Assembly: GCA_963799455.1 (NCBI GenBank)
Contig: CAWCXF010000007.1
Location: 1,178,001 to 1,242,000, forward strand
Reading direction: 5' to 3'
Length of the DNA: 64,000 bases
Origin: CAWCXF01 sp963799455
GTDB lineage: Bacteria > Pseudomonadota > Alphaproteobacteria > Rhodobacterales > Rhodobacteraceae
The stretch's first letter is position 1; each line of letters opens with the position of its first letter. The position numbers were made by a program, and so were the translations under genes. Below, one piece after another: positions 53,526-62,241 of this stretch. The notes under the pieces were generated by a model. That model saw only the letters and a program-made list of their open reading frames with translations, had not been told where the DNA came from and did no database searches.

Positions 53526-54833
53526 ATGACCATGCCAGTGACGGAGAGGCTTCTGCGGACTGAAGGTCTGCGGAGGGACGAGATGAAGGAGCCGGACGAC
53601 GTGTCGGCGATGCTGAGGCTGAAGGCGCTCGGCTGGGGGGCGCGGCGGATCGCGGCGGAGCTGGGGTGCTCGCGGACGACGGTGCGGCGGTGGCTGCGCG
53701 AGGGCGGCTGGCGACGCCCGGTGGCACCGACACGCAAGACGTCGCTCGACGGTCTTGGGGGCTGGCTGTCCGAGCGCTTCCGCCGCCACGCGGGCAACGC
53801 GGACGTGGTTCGCCAGGAGCTCGCGGCCGAGAGGGGCATTGAGGTAAGCCTGCGCACGGTGGAGCGTGCGGTGGCACCGCTGCGCCAAGCGCTACGGGCC
53901 GAAGCGCGGGCGACGGTGAGGTTCGAGACGCGCCCGGGCCAGCAGTTGCAGATCGACTTCGGCCAGAGGCGGGTCGAGATCGAGGGCGCTCTGCGACCGG
54001 TGTCGTTCTTCGTGGCGACGCTGGGCCACTCGCGCCGGCTGCACGTCCGGGCCTTCCTGGGCGAGCGCCAGGAGCACTGGTTCGAAGGCATGGAGAGTGC
54101 CTTCGCAGCCTTTGGGGGCGTGCCTGAGGAGGTGCTGCTCGACAATGCGCGCGCTCTGATCCTGCACCACGACGCGGCGACGCGGGAGGTGGTGCTCAAC
54201 CCCAAGCTCCACGCCTTTGCGCGGCACTGGGGCTTCCGGGTCCAGGCCTGCGCGCCGTACCGGGCGCGGACCAAGGGCAAGGACGAGCGCGGCGTGGGCT
54301 ACGTGAAGGGCAACGCGGTCGCGGGGCGAACCTTCGAGAGCTTCGCGGCCCTGGAGGCGCATCTGGCCGAGTGGACGCGCGAGATCGCCGATCAGCGCGT
54401 CCACGGCACCACCGGCGAGGCGCCCATGGTCCGCTTCGCGCGCGACGAGGCCGCCGCCCTGCGGCCGCTGCCCGACCGCGGCCCGTTCCTGGCCGCGCGC
54501 GAGCTGAGCCGACGCGTGGGAGCGGACTGCGCGGTGGAGATCGAGACGAACGCCTACTCGGTGCCGTGGCGCTTGATCGGGGAGCGAGTGAGCGTGCTGG
54601 TCACGGCCGAGACTGTGCAGGTCACCCATGCGGGCATCGAGGTGGCCCGTCATCCCCGCAGCGCGGACCGTCGCGGGCGCTTCACCGACCGCGCTCACTT
54701 CGAGGGCGTCGCGGGTGCCGCCGGCCGCGTGGTCAGAGAAGACGCCGAGGCAGCCGAGGCCGCGCCGATCCCGGCGCCGGCGCTGCTGCGCCCGCTCGCC
54801 GAGTACGAGGCGGTGGCCGGGGGCGCCTGGTGA
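53526..54833 (+). CDS. istA: IS21 transposase IstA
   Basis: A 435-residue DDE transposase. An N-terminal helix-turn-helix (MLRLKALGWGARRIAAELGCSRTTVRRWL) precedes the integrase core (QLQIDFGQRRV, VFFATL-like strand, VPEEVLLDNARALIL, ACAPYRARTKGKDERGVGYVKG) with Asp, Asp and Glu in order. The C-terminal beta domain follows. The stop overlaps istB by one base. A second possible start is ATG 53532. Confidence 0.93.
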   Translation: MTMPVTERLLRTEGLRRDEMKEPDDVSAMLRLKALGWGARRIAAELGCSRTTVRRWLREGGWRRPVAPTRKTSLDGLGGWLSERFRRHAGNADVVRQELAAERGIEVSLRTVERAVAPLRQALRAEARATVRFETRPGQQLQIDFGQRRVEIEGALRPVSFFVATLGHSRRLHVRAFLGERQEHWFEGMESAFAAFGGVPEEVLLDNARALILHHDAATREVVLNPKLHAFARHWGFRVQACAPYRARTKGKDERGVGYVKGNAVAGRTFESFAALEAHLAEWTREIADQRVHGTTGEAPMVRFARDEAAALRPLPDRGPFLAARELSRRVGADCAVEIETNAYSVPWRLIGERVSVLVTAETVQVTHAGIEVARHPRSADRRGRFTDRAHFEGVAGAAGRVVREDAEAAEAAPIPAPALLRPLAEYEAVAGGAW

Positions 54834-55630
54834 TGGGAGCGCAGACCCAGGACGAGCTCGACCGGATGCTGACGCGCTTGAAGTTGACGGCGGTGCGCGA
54901 CCAGCTCGACGGCTTGCTCGACGAGGCGGCGCGGGGGGAGATGACCCTGCGCGAGGCGCTCGCCTTCCTCTGCGAGCGCGAGATCGCACGGAAGGATCAG
55001 CGCCGCATCGAGATGAGCTTCGGGCTGGCGAAGTTCCCCTTCGTGCGGACCCTGGAGGGCTTCGACTTCGCCGCCCAGCCCTCGGTCGACAAGGGGCAGA
55101 TCCGCGACCTCGCGACGGGGCGCTTCATCGCCCACGGCGATGCGCTCTTGCTGCTCGGCCCCCCGGGCGTGGGCAAGACGCACCTTGCGGTGGCGCTCGG
55201 CCGCGAAGCGATCGTGGCCGGCCACACCGTGCTCTTCACCGGCGCCATGGCGCTCGTGGCCAACCTCGCCAAGGCCCAGGTCGAGGGCCGGCTCGAGGAG
55301 CGGCTGGCGCACTTCGCCAAGCCGAAGCTGCTGATCGTGGACGAGCTGGGCTACCTGCCGCTCGAGCCCAACGCCGCTCACCTGTTCTTCCAGCTCGTCA
55401 GCCGCCGCTACGAGCGCGGCGCGATGCTGGTGACTTCGAACCGGTCCGTAGGCGAGTGGGGCGCGGTGTTCGGCGACCCGGTGGTGGCCACCGCGATCCT
55501 CGATCGCCTGCTCCACCACTCCCACGTCATCACCATCCGGGGCGACAGCTACAGGCTGCGCGAGAAGCGCCGGGCCGGCCTTCTGCAGAAGGCCGGCCCG
55601 GCGCTTGAAACCGAAGTCGAAACCACATGA
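54833..55630 (+). CDS. istB: IS21 helper ATPase IstB
   Basis: A 265-residue AAA+ ATPase related to DnaC that selects target DNA for IstA. Walker A LLLGPPGVGKTHLAVAL, Walker B LLIVDELGYLPLE, sensor-like VTSNRSVGEWG and arginine-rich C-terminus (YRLREKRRAGLL) are complete. Translationally coupled to istA. Confidence 0.95.
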   Translation: MGAQTQDELDRMLTRLKLTAVRDQLDGLLDEAARGEMTLREALAFLCEREIARKDQRRIEMSFGLAKFPFVRTLEGFDFAAQPSVDKGQIRDLATGRFIAHGDALLLLGPPGVGKTHLAVALGREAIVAGHTVLFTGAMALVANLAKAQVEGRLEERLAHFAKPKLLIVDELGYLPLEPNAAHLFFQLVSRRYERGAMLVTSNRSVGEWGAVFGDPVVATAILDRLLHHSHVITIRGDSYRLREKRRAGLLQKAGPALETEVETT

Positions 55631-55685
55631 CGGGGTGGGCCAGATCCTGGTGTCGCCACCGGACCAGTTTCCGTGTCGCCTGATA

Positions 55686-56157
55686 GACGGGCTCGGCGGA
55701 CGGGCTCGGTGGACGGGGCCTCGCCGCTCCGGGGCCCGCACGGCCGGCCCTCCGCGTCGGCGCGGCGCAGCGCGTCCGCCGGTCTTCCGGGGGGCGAAGG
55801 GCCGGGCGGCTCCGCCGGCTCGGCGATCGGAGCGGGCTCGGCGTCTCGGACGCGGCCGCGCCGTGCGGCTTCGGCCCCCCCGATCGCGTCGGGTCGTCGG
55901 GTGGCGACCGACGCGGGCCGGTCGCGGGCCGTCGGGATGCGGTCGGCGCCGCGCCGTCCGGCCGCCCCTGCGCCGCCGGCCGCGCCCCGCCTCGCCGGCC
56001 GCGTTCGGCCCCCGGGGGCGACGCTCCGCCTCGCTGGCCGCGTCCGAACCACCGTGCGGTGGGCGGGCGCTTCACGCAACGCCGCCGGTGCCGGCGCATG
56101 ATGCGCCCCGGCGACCCCCGCGCTCGGCGCGGGCCGACTCCATCGGAGGGCTCTGAC
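55686..56157. other. Non-coding insert between IS21 and GTA gene 15
   Basis: About 470 bp that the canonical GTA cluster lacks at this point. All frames look like shadows and no known IS piece is visible. Short repeats such as gctcggcggacgg/gctcggtggacgg lie at the left end. It may be a relic of an earlier insertion. A promoter for genes 15-16 could lie here, but none is evident. Confidence 0.5.
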
Positions 56158-59100
56158 ATGGCCACCATCCTGCTCTCGGCGGCCGGCACGGCGGCGGGCG
56201 GCGCGCTCGGCGGGTCCGTGCTCGGGATCTCGGGCGCGGTCGCGGGACGCGCGGCGGGCGCGCTCCTGGGCCGCGCGATCGACCAGCGGCTGATGGGCTC
56301 AGGGTCCGACGCGGTGGAGACGGGCCGCATCGAGCGCTTCCGCCTCCAGGGCGCGGGCGAGGGCGCCGCGATCGGGCGGGTGTTCGGCCGGATGCGCGTC
56401 GCGGGCCAGGTGATCTGGGCCTCGCGCTTCCAGGAGAGCGTGAGCGTGAGCGGCGGCTCCAAGGGCGCGCCAAGCCCCGAGACGCGCGAGTACGGCTACA
56501 CGGTGAGCCTGGCGCTGGCGCTCTGCGAGGGCGTGATCACGCGGGTCAACCGGATCTGGGCCGACGGGCAGGAGATCGGGCGCGAGACGCTCAACCTTCG
56601 CGTCTATGCCGGGGGGGAGGATCAGCTCCCCGATCCCAGGATCGAGGCGGTGGAGGGCGCGGGGAACGCCCCGGCCTATCGCGGCACGGCCTACGTCGTG
56701 ATCGAGGACCTCGACCTCGGGGCCCATGGCGGCCGCGTGCCGCAGTTCACCTTCGAGGTGATGCGCCCTGCCTTCCGCAACGTCGCGGAGGAGGCCCCCG
56801 ACCTGGCCGGGAGCTTGCGCGGCGTGGCGCTGATCCCCGGCACGGGGGAGTATGCGCTGGCGACGACGCCCGTGCATTACGACCACGGGCCGGGGGCGGC
56901 GCGCTCGGCCAACGTGCACGCGCCGGGGGGCGTGACGGACCTCGCGGCCTCGCTCGACGCGCTGGGCGAGGAGCTGCCGCGACTCAACTCGGTCGCGGTG
57001 ATCGTGAGCTGGTTCGGCGACGACCTGCGCTGCGCGGACTGCCGCGTCACGCCGCGCGTCGAGCAGCGCGAGGCCGACGGCGAGCCGATGGCTTGGTCCG
57101 TCTCGGGCGTGGACCGCGAGGGGGCGACGATGGTCCCGCGCGACGGCGAGGGGCGGCCGATCTACGGCGGCACGCCCACCGACGCCTCCGTCGTCGAGGC
57201 GATCCGGGCGACGCGCGCCGCGGGCCGCGAGGCGATGTTCTACCCCTTCATCCTGATGACCCAGACGCGCGGCAACGCGCTGCCCGACCCCTACGGCGGC
57301 GCGGGCCAGCCCGAGCTGCCCTGGCGCGGGCGCATCACGACGTCGCTCGCCCCTGGCCTGCCCGGCACGCCCGACCGCACCGCGCGGGCCGACGCCGAGG
57401 TGGCGGCGTTCTTCGGCACCGCGTCCTGGACAGACTTCTCGCTCGACGGCGAGCGGGTGGTCTATTCGGGGCCCGAGGAGTGGTCCTACCGCCGGTTCAT
57501 CCTGCACTATGCGTGGCTCTGCCGCGCGGCTGGCGGCGTGGACGCGTTCTGCATCGGCTCGGAGATGCGCGGCCTGACGCAGATTCGCGGGGCGGGGGAC
57601 GCCTTCCCGGCGGTCGCGGCGATGGTCGAGCTGGCCTCGGAGGTGCGCGCGGTGCTGGGGCCCGAGGTGGATCTGGGCTACGCGGCCGACTGGTCGGAGT
57701 ATTACGGCTACCACCCCGCCGATGGGTCGGGCGACGTGCGCTTCCACCTCGATCCTCTCTGGGCGAGCCCCGCGATCGACTTCATCGGCATCGACAACTA
57801 CATGCCGCTGTCGGACTGGCGCGACGGGGCGGGGCACGCGGACGCGGCCTGGGGCTCGATCTACGATCTGGACTACCTGCGCTCGAACGTGGCGGGCGGC
57901 GAGGGCTACGAGTGGTTCTACGCCTCCGGCGCCGCGCGCGACGCGCAGATCCGCACGCCGATCGAGGACGGTGCGCATGGCGAGCCATGGGTCTACCGCG
58001 TGAAGGACATCCGCGGCTGGTGGGAGAACGCGCATCACGAGCGGGTGGAGGGCGTGCGGCGCGCGCAGCCCACGGCGTGGGTGCCGGGCTCGAAGCCGGT
58101 GCGCTTCACCGAGTTCGGCTGCGCCGCGATCGACCGCGGCACCAACGAGCCCAACAAGTTCCTCGACCCGAAGTCCTCGGAGTCGATGCTGCCGCGATAC
58201 TCCTCGGGGCGGCGCGACGAGACCATCCAGCAACAATACTACCGCGCCGTCACGTCCTACTGGGGCGAGCCCGGCAACAACCCGGTCTCGCCGCTGTATG
58301 GCGGGCGGATGATCGACATGGACCGCGCCCACGCATGGGCCTGGGACAGCCGGCCGTGGCCGGCCTTCCCGCGCGCGACCGACGTGTGGTCGGACGGACC
58401 GAACTACGCCCGCGGCCACTGGCTCAACGGGCGCACGGCGACGCGCTCGCTCGCGTCCGTGGTGCGCGAGATCTGCCTCGCCGCGGGGCTGTCCGAGATC
58501 GACGTGACGGGGCTCCACGGGGTCGTGCGCGGCTACCGGCTCGGCGAGGCGGCGACGGCGCGCGAGGCGCTCCAGCCGCTGATGCTGACCCATGGCTTCG
58601 ACGCGGTGGAGCGCGAGGGCCGCCTGCGCTTCGTCATGCGGGGGGCCGGCGCCCCGAAGGCGCTGGCCGCGGATCGGCTCGCCGTCACCGACGATCTGCC
58701 GGGCATCGAGGCGTCGCGGGGATCGGGGGCGGAGGCGCCCGACCGGGTGCGGCTCGCCTACGTCTCGGGCGAGGGCGACTACGAGGCCAAGGTGGCGGAG
58801 GCGACCCATCCAGGGAGCCCGGTGCGCGTGGTCTCGGCGTCGGACGTCGATCTGGCGCTGACGCCGGCGCAGGCGCGCGGCGTGGCCGAGCGCTGGCTCG
58901 CGGAGGCGCGGGTCGCGCGCGACACGCTGCGGCTGGCGCTGCCGCCGTCGGCGGTGGGCATCGGCGCGGGCGACGTGATCGCGGTGGAGGGCCGGTGGGG
59001 GACGTGGCGGGTGGACCGCGTGGAGGATGCGGGCGCGAGGGTGCTGGAGGCGGTGCGGATCGAGCCGCGGGCCTACGCGCCGGTGGACGCGCCCGAGGAG

Positions 59101-60063
59101 CCCGCGCGCCCGATGGCCTTCGCCGCGCCCGTGCCGGTCGAGGCGCTGTTCCTCGACCTGCCCTTGCTGACGGGCGACGAGGTGGAGCACGCGCCCCACG
59201 TCGCGGCCTCGGCCGCGCCCTGGCCGGGGACGGTCGCGGTCCATTCCTCCGCGACGGGCGCGGGCTATGAGCCCAACGTCGTGCTGCCTCGTCCTGCGGT
59301 GATCGGGCGCACGCTGACGCCTCTGCGCCGCGCGCCCTCGGGCGTGTGGGACCGCGGCCCGGCGCTGCGGATCCGGATCGGCCGCGGGGCGCTGGCCTCG
59401 GCCGACCCGGGCGCGGTGCTCGCGGGGGCCAACGCGGCGGCGATCGGCGACGGCTCGGCGGACGCCTGGGAGGTGATCCAGTTCGCCCGAGCGGTGCCGG
59501 TGGCGCCTCGGGTGTGGGATCTCTCGATGCGGCTGCGGGGCCAGGCGGGCACCGACGGGGTGATGCCCGAGGTCTGGCCCGAGGGCTCGGTCCTGGTACT
59601 GCTCGACGGCGCGCCGCGCCAGGTCGAGCTGGCGCGCTCGGCCCGAGGGCTGGAGCGGCACTACCGGATCGGGCCGGCCTCGCGGCCCCCGGGCGACGCG
59701 AGCTACCGCCACCGCATGGCGGCCTTCGAGGGCATCGGGCTGCGTCCCTACGCGCCCGCGCATCTTCGCGCGCGGCGCCGGGGGGGCGATCTGGTGCTGA
59801 GCTGGGTGCGGCGCACGAGGGTGGACGGCGACGGCTGGGGCCGCGGCGAGGTGCCGCTGGGCGAGGCCCGCGAGGCCTATCTCGTGCAGGTCGCGGCGGA
59901 CGGCGAGGTGGTCCGCGAGGCCACGGTGAGCGAGCCGACCTGGCTCTATCCCGCGGCGGAACGCGCGGCCGACGGCGCGGCGGGGATGCGCGTCGCAAGG
60001 GTGGCTCAGCTCTCGGACCGGTTCGGGCCGGGTCTTTTCACGGAGGTCGAGATCGATGGGTGA
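56158..60063 (+). CDS. GTA gene 15: megatron protein (tail tip/baseplate, TIM-barrel-like)
   Basis: A 1301-residue giant tail-tip protein matching RcGTA g15 (about 1300 aa). An N-terminal glycine-rich helix region (about 1-45) and a phage tail-like segment (GAAIGRVFGRMRVAGQVIWASRF) lead to the TIM-barrel-like GTA domain at roughly 200-700 (MFYPFILMTQTRGN, FCIGSEMRGLTQIRGAGDAFPAV, IDFIGIDNYMPLSDWRDG, RFTEFGCAAIDRGTNEPNKF). Beta-rich receptor-end domains follow to the C-terminus. It seals the tube and engages the recipient surface. Intact. ATG 56158 has GGAGGG upstream. It overlaps gene 16 by eight bases. Confidence 0.95.
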   Translation: MATILLSAAGTAAGGALGGSVLGISGAVAGRAAGALLGRAIDQRLMGSGSDAVETGRIERFRLQGAGEGAAIGRVFGRMRVAGQVIWASRFQESVSVSGGSKGAPSPETREYGYTVSLALALCEGVITRVNRIWADGQEIGRETLNLRVYAGGEDQLPDPRIEAVEGAGNAPAYRGTAYVVIEDLDLGAHGGRVPQFTFEVMRPAFRNVAEEAPDLAGSLRGVALIPGTGEYALATTPVHYDHGPGAARSANVHAPGGVTDLAASLDALGEELPRLNSVAVIVSWFGDDLRCADCRVTPRVEQREADGEPMAWSVSGVDREGATMVPRDGEGRPIYGGTPTDASVVEAIRATRAAGREAMFYPFILMTQTRGNALPDPYGGAGQPELPWRGRITTSLAPGLPGTPDRTARADAEVAAFFGTASWTDFSLDGERVVYSGPEEWSYRRFILHYAWLCRAAGGVDAFCIGSEMRGLTQIRGAGDAFPAVAAMVELASEVRAVLGPEVDLGYAADWSEYYGYHPADGSGDVRFHLDPLWASPAIDFIGIDNYMPLSDWRDGAGHADAAWGSIYDLDYLRSNVAGGEGYEWFYASGAARDAQIRTPIEDGAHGEPWVYRVKDIRGWWENAHHERVEGVRRAQPTAWVPGSKPVRFTEFGCAAIDRGTNEPNKFLDPKSSESMLPRYSSGRRDETIQQQYYRAVTSYWGEPGNNPVSPLYGGRMIDMDRAHAWAWDSRPWPAFPRATDVWSDGPNYARGHWLNGRTATRSLASVVREICLAAGLSEIDVTGLHGVVRGYRLGEAATAREALQPLMLTHGFDAVEREGRLRFVMRGAGAPKALAADRLAVTDDLPGIEASRGSGAEAPDRVRLAYVSGEGDYEAKVAEATHPGSPVRVVSASDVDLALTPAQARGVAERWLAEARVARDTLRLALPPSAVGIGAGDVIAVEGRWGTWRVDRVEDAGARVLEAVRIEPRAYAPVDAPEEPARPMAFAAPVPVEALFLDLPLLTGDEVEHAPHVAASAAPWPGTVAVHSSATGAGYEPNVVLPRPAVIGRTLTPLRRAPSGVWDRGPALRIRIGRGALASADPGAVLAGANAAAIGDGSADAWEVIQFARAVPVAPRVWDLSMRLRGQAGTDGVMPEVWPEGSVLVLLDGAPRQVELARSARGLERHYRIGPASRPPGDASYRHRMAAFEGIGLRPYAPAHLRARRRGGDLVLSWVRRTRVDGDGWGRGEVPLGEAREAYLVQVAADGEVVREATVSEPTWLYPAAERAADGAAGMRVARVAQLSDRFGPGLFTEVEIDG

Positions 60064-60775
60064 GACGGCGAATCTGGGGCTGGCGCTGCTCCAGCCCGCG
60101 CAGGCGCAAAAGCACGTGACCGTCAACGAGGCGCTGGTGCGGCTCGACGCGCTGGCCAAGGGCGTGCTGGTCTCGCGCCAGATGGCCACGCCGCCCACGG
60201 AGGCGGCCGATGGCGCGGTCTGGGCCGTGCCCGAGGGCCCGACGGGCGACTGGGCCGGGCGCGAGGGGCAGCTCGCCATCGCCACGGGCGGCGGCTGGAG
60301 CTTCGTCACGCCGCGCGAGGGCTGGCGTGCCTACGTCCTCGACGAGGGGGCGGCGCTGCTGCATGACGGGACGCGCTGGACGCCTGAGGCGGCGGCGCCG
60401 ACGGCCTCCTCGCCCTCGGGCGCCCGGACGCGGATCGAGGTGGTCGATCTCGACCACCGCGTCGGCTCGGGGCCCGTCTCGGAGACGGAGGCCGTTATCC
60501 CGCGCGGCGCGATCGTGCTCGGCGTGACGGCGCGCGTGGTCGAGGAGATCACCGGGACGGCGACCACCTGGCGGCTTGGCAGCCCCGGCTTCAGCGACCG
60601 CTTCGGCAGCGGCCTCGGCACGCAGGCAGGCTCCTACGCCGAGGGCGTGCTGGGCACGCCCACCACCTACTACACGGCCGAGCGGCTCAAGATGACCGCC
60701 ATGGACGGCTCCTTCGCCGGCGGCAGGGTGCGCTTCGCGGTCCACTGCCTCAGGCTGTCGGTGCCCGACGCCTGA
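60056..60775 (+). CDS. GTA gene 16-type protein (DUF2793)
   Basis: A 239-residue DUF2793 protein: the start NLGLALLQPAQAQKHVTVNEALVRLDAL is diagnostic. A small beta domain follows (GWRAYVLDEGAALLHDGTRW) and then a C-terminal lectin-like beta sandwich (TTWRLGSPGFSDRFGSGLG, GSFAGGRVRFAVHCLRLS). In RcGTA the equivalent gene follows g15. It is likely a tail-associated fibre or head-spike-type protein. It overlaps gene 15 by eight bases and ends the cluster. Confidence 0.88.
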   Translation: MGETANLGLALLQPAQAQKHVTVNEALVRLDALAKGVLVSRQMATPPTEAADGAVWAVPEGPTGDWAGREGQLAIATGGGWSFVTPREGWRAYVLDEGAALLHDGTRWTPEAAAPTASSPSGARTRIEVVDLDHRVGSGPVSETEAVIPRGAIVLGVTARVVEEITGTATTWRLGSPGFSDRFGSGLGTQAGSYAEGVLGTPTTYYTAERLKMTAMDGSFAGGRVRFAVHCLRLSVPDA

Positions 60776-60980
60776 GGCGGCTGCGGGGCCTTCGGCCTCG
60801 GGCGCCCTCGGTCCCGTGAGGGCCAGCGGCGCCCGCCGCCCGGCGGGCGCGACCGATGGCGGGATCCGCGGGCCCGGGTCGGCCAGCGCCGTCGGGTGCC
60901 GTCGCCGGTCCGCGGGCCTGGTCTTCGCGCATCGGCGGCGGGCGCGGGCCGCCGTCGCGGCGCGGGGCCGGCGTCCCGGC

Positions 60981-61319
60981 TCAGCCGCGGGCGCAGGCGA
61001 TGCAGGTCGGCACGGCCGGGTCGAGGTCGAGGCGGGCCGCGGCGATGGGCTCGCCGCACTCGGCGCACAGCCCGTATCCGCTCGCCTCGATCCGCGCGAG
61101 CGCCGCGCGGATCACCTCCTCGCGCGCCTCGCGGCGGCGCGACTGGCCCTGCGCCATGGCCTGGTCCTGGAGCGCGTCCATCCGGCTCAGGCGGCCGACC
61201 GACTGCTGGTCGAGCGCCACCGGGCGGCGCGCCTCGCGCGTGCCCGCGTCGTCCTCGCGCGAGGCGCGCAGCTCGGCCCGCAGGCGCTCGGCGAGGGCTT
61301 CGTGATCGGGATCGGTCAT
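60981..61319 (-). CDS. TraR/DksA-type zinc-finger protein
   Basis: A 112-residue protein. A helical N-terminal part (EALAERLRAELRASRED..) leads to a C-terminal zinc finger, LCAECGEPIAAARLDLDPAVPTCIACA, with four cysteines. Short DksA-like proteins of this kind bind the RNA polymerase secondary channel and modulate initiation. This one lacks the long coiled coil of true DksA. It is convergent with the GTA cluster end and divergent from cysE. Confidence 0.85.
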   Translation of the reverse strand: MTDPDHEALAERLRAELRASREDDAGTREARRPVALDQQSVGRLSRMDALQDQAMAQGQSRRREAREEVIRAALARIEASGYGLCAECGEPIAAARLDLDPAVPTCIACARG

Positions 61320-61388
61320 CGCGGCGGTTTCCCGGGGTGGCAGGGCGGTCTATGTGGGGCAGCGTAGCCCCCGGCGCGAGGACAGGCC

Positions 61389-62231
61389 ATGGCCCCCAGC
61401 ACCAACCGGACCGACAGCGACCCGTCCGAGACCAACCTGCGCGAGATCGACCCCGTGTGGTCGCGCATCACGGGCGAGGCCGAGGAGGCGGTCCGCGACG
61501 AGCCGATGATGGGCGGCATGGTCCACGCCTCGATCCTGCACCATGCGAGCTTCGAGCGGGCGCTGGCCTACCGCGTCGCCATGAAGCTCGCCTCGCCCGA
61601 GATGGGCCCGCAGATCCTGCGCGAGATCGCCGACGAGGCCTACGCGTCGGGCGCGGGCCTCGCCTGCGCCGCGCGCGCCGATCTGGTGGCGGTTTTCGAG
61701 CGCGACCCGGCCTGCCACCGGCTGATGCAGCCGCTCCTCTACTTCAAGGGCTTCCAGGCGGTGCAGTGCTACCGCGTCGGCCACTGGCTTTGGGGGCGCG
61801 GGCGGCGCGACCTGGCCTACTTCGTGCAGATGCGCGTCTCGGAGGTGTTCGGCGTGGACATCCATCCGGGGGCGAGGATCGGGCGCGGGCTGATGATCGA
61901 CCACGCCCACTCGGTCGTGATCGGCGAGACGGCGGTGGTGGGCGACAACGTGTCGATGCTCCACTCGGTCACCTTGGGCGGCACCGGCAAGGAGCACGAC
62001 GACCGGCATCCGAAGATCGGCGACGGGGTGCTGATCGGCGCGGGGGCGAAGATCCTGGGCGCCATCCGGATCGGCAACTGCTCCCGCATCGCCGCCGGAT
62101 CGGTGGTGCTGGAGGAGGTGCCGCCCTGCAAGACGGTGGCGGGCGTGCCCGCGCGCATCGTGGGCGAGGCGGGCTGCGACCACCCTTCGGTGACGATGGA
62201 CCAGCTGCTCGCGGGCTGCGGGGGCGGCTAG
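61389..62231 (+). CDS. cysE: Serine O-acetyltransferase (CysE)
   Basis: A 280-residue enzyme that makes O-acetylserine for cysteine synthesis. The helical N-domain (SFERALAYRVAMKLAS, LLYFKGFQAVQCYRVGHWLW) is followed by a left-handed beta helix of hexapeptide repeats (GVDIHPGARIGRGLMIDHAHSVVIGETAVVGDN, then TLGGTGKE with the catalytic His/Asp region). The C-terminus is intact. cysE beside the 3' end of the GTA cluster is a conserved arrangement in Rhodobacterales. Confidence 0.95.
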   Translation: MAPSTNRTDSDPSETNLREIDPVWSRITGEAEEAVRDEPMMGGMVHASILHHASFERALAYRVAMKLASPEMGPQILREIADEAYASGAGLACAARADLVAVFERDPACHRLMQPLLYFKGFQAVQCYRVGHWLWGRGRRDLAYFVQMRVSEVFGVDIHPGARIGRGLMIDHAHSVVIGETAVVGDNVSMLHSVTLGGTGKEHDDRHPKIGDGVLIGAGAKILGAIRIGNCSRIAAGSVVLEEVPPCKTVAGVPARIVGEAGCDHPSVTMDQLLAGCGGG

Positions 62232-62241
62232 GGCCGACCGC

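Larger units (their letters stand above)
53448..55685 (+). mobile_element. IS21-family insertion sequence between GTA genes 14 and 15
   Basis: A 2238-bp element with istA and istB. The ends carry matching inverted repeats around ATCAGGCG-x-CACGG-x-AAACTGGTCCGG-x-GGCGACA, the typical multi-part IS21 terminus. GACG precedes the left end and follows the right end, consistent with a 4-bp target duplication. Both genes look intact, so the insertion is probably recent. It splits the GTA transcription unit. Confidence 0.88.

Noticed and set aside
56299..60309. A 1336-codon open frame on the minus strand opposite GTA gene 15
   Set aside because: Its composition (Arg/His/Gly/Leu-rich, no motifs) is that of an antisense shadow in very GC-rich DNA; the plus strand has a full GTA g15 match.
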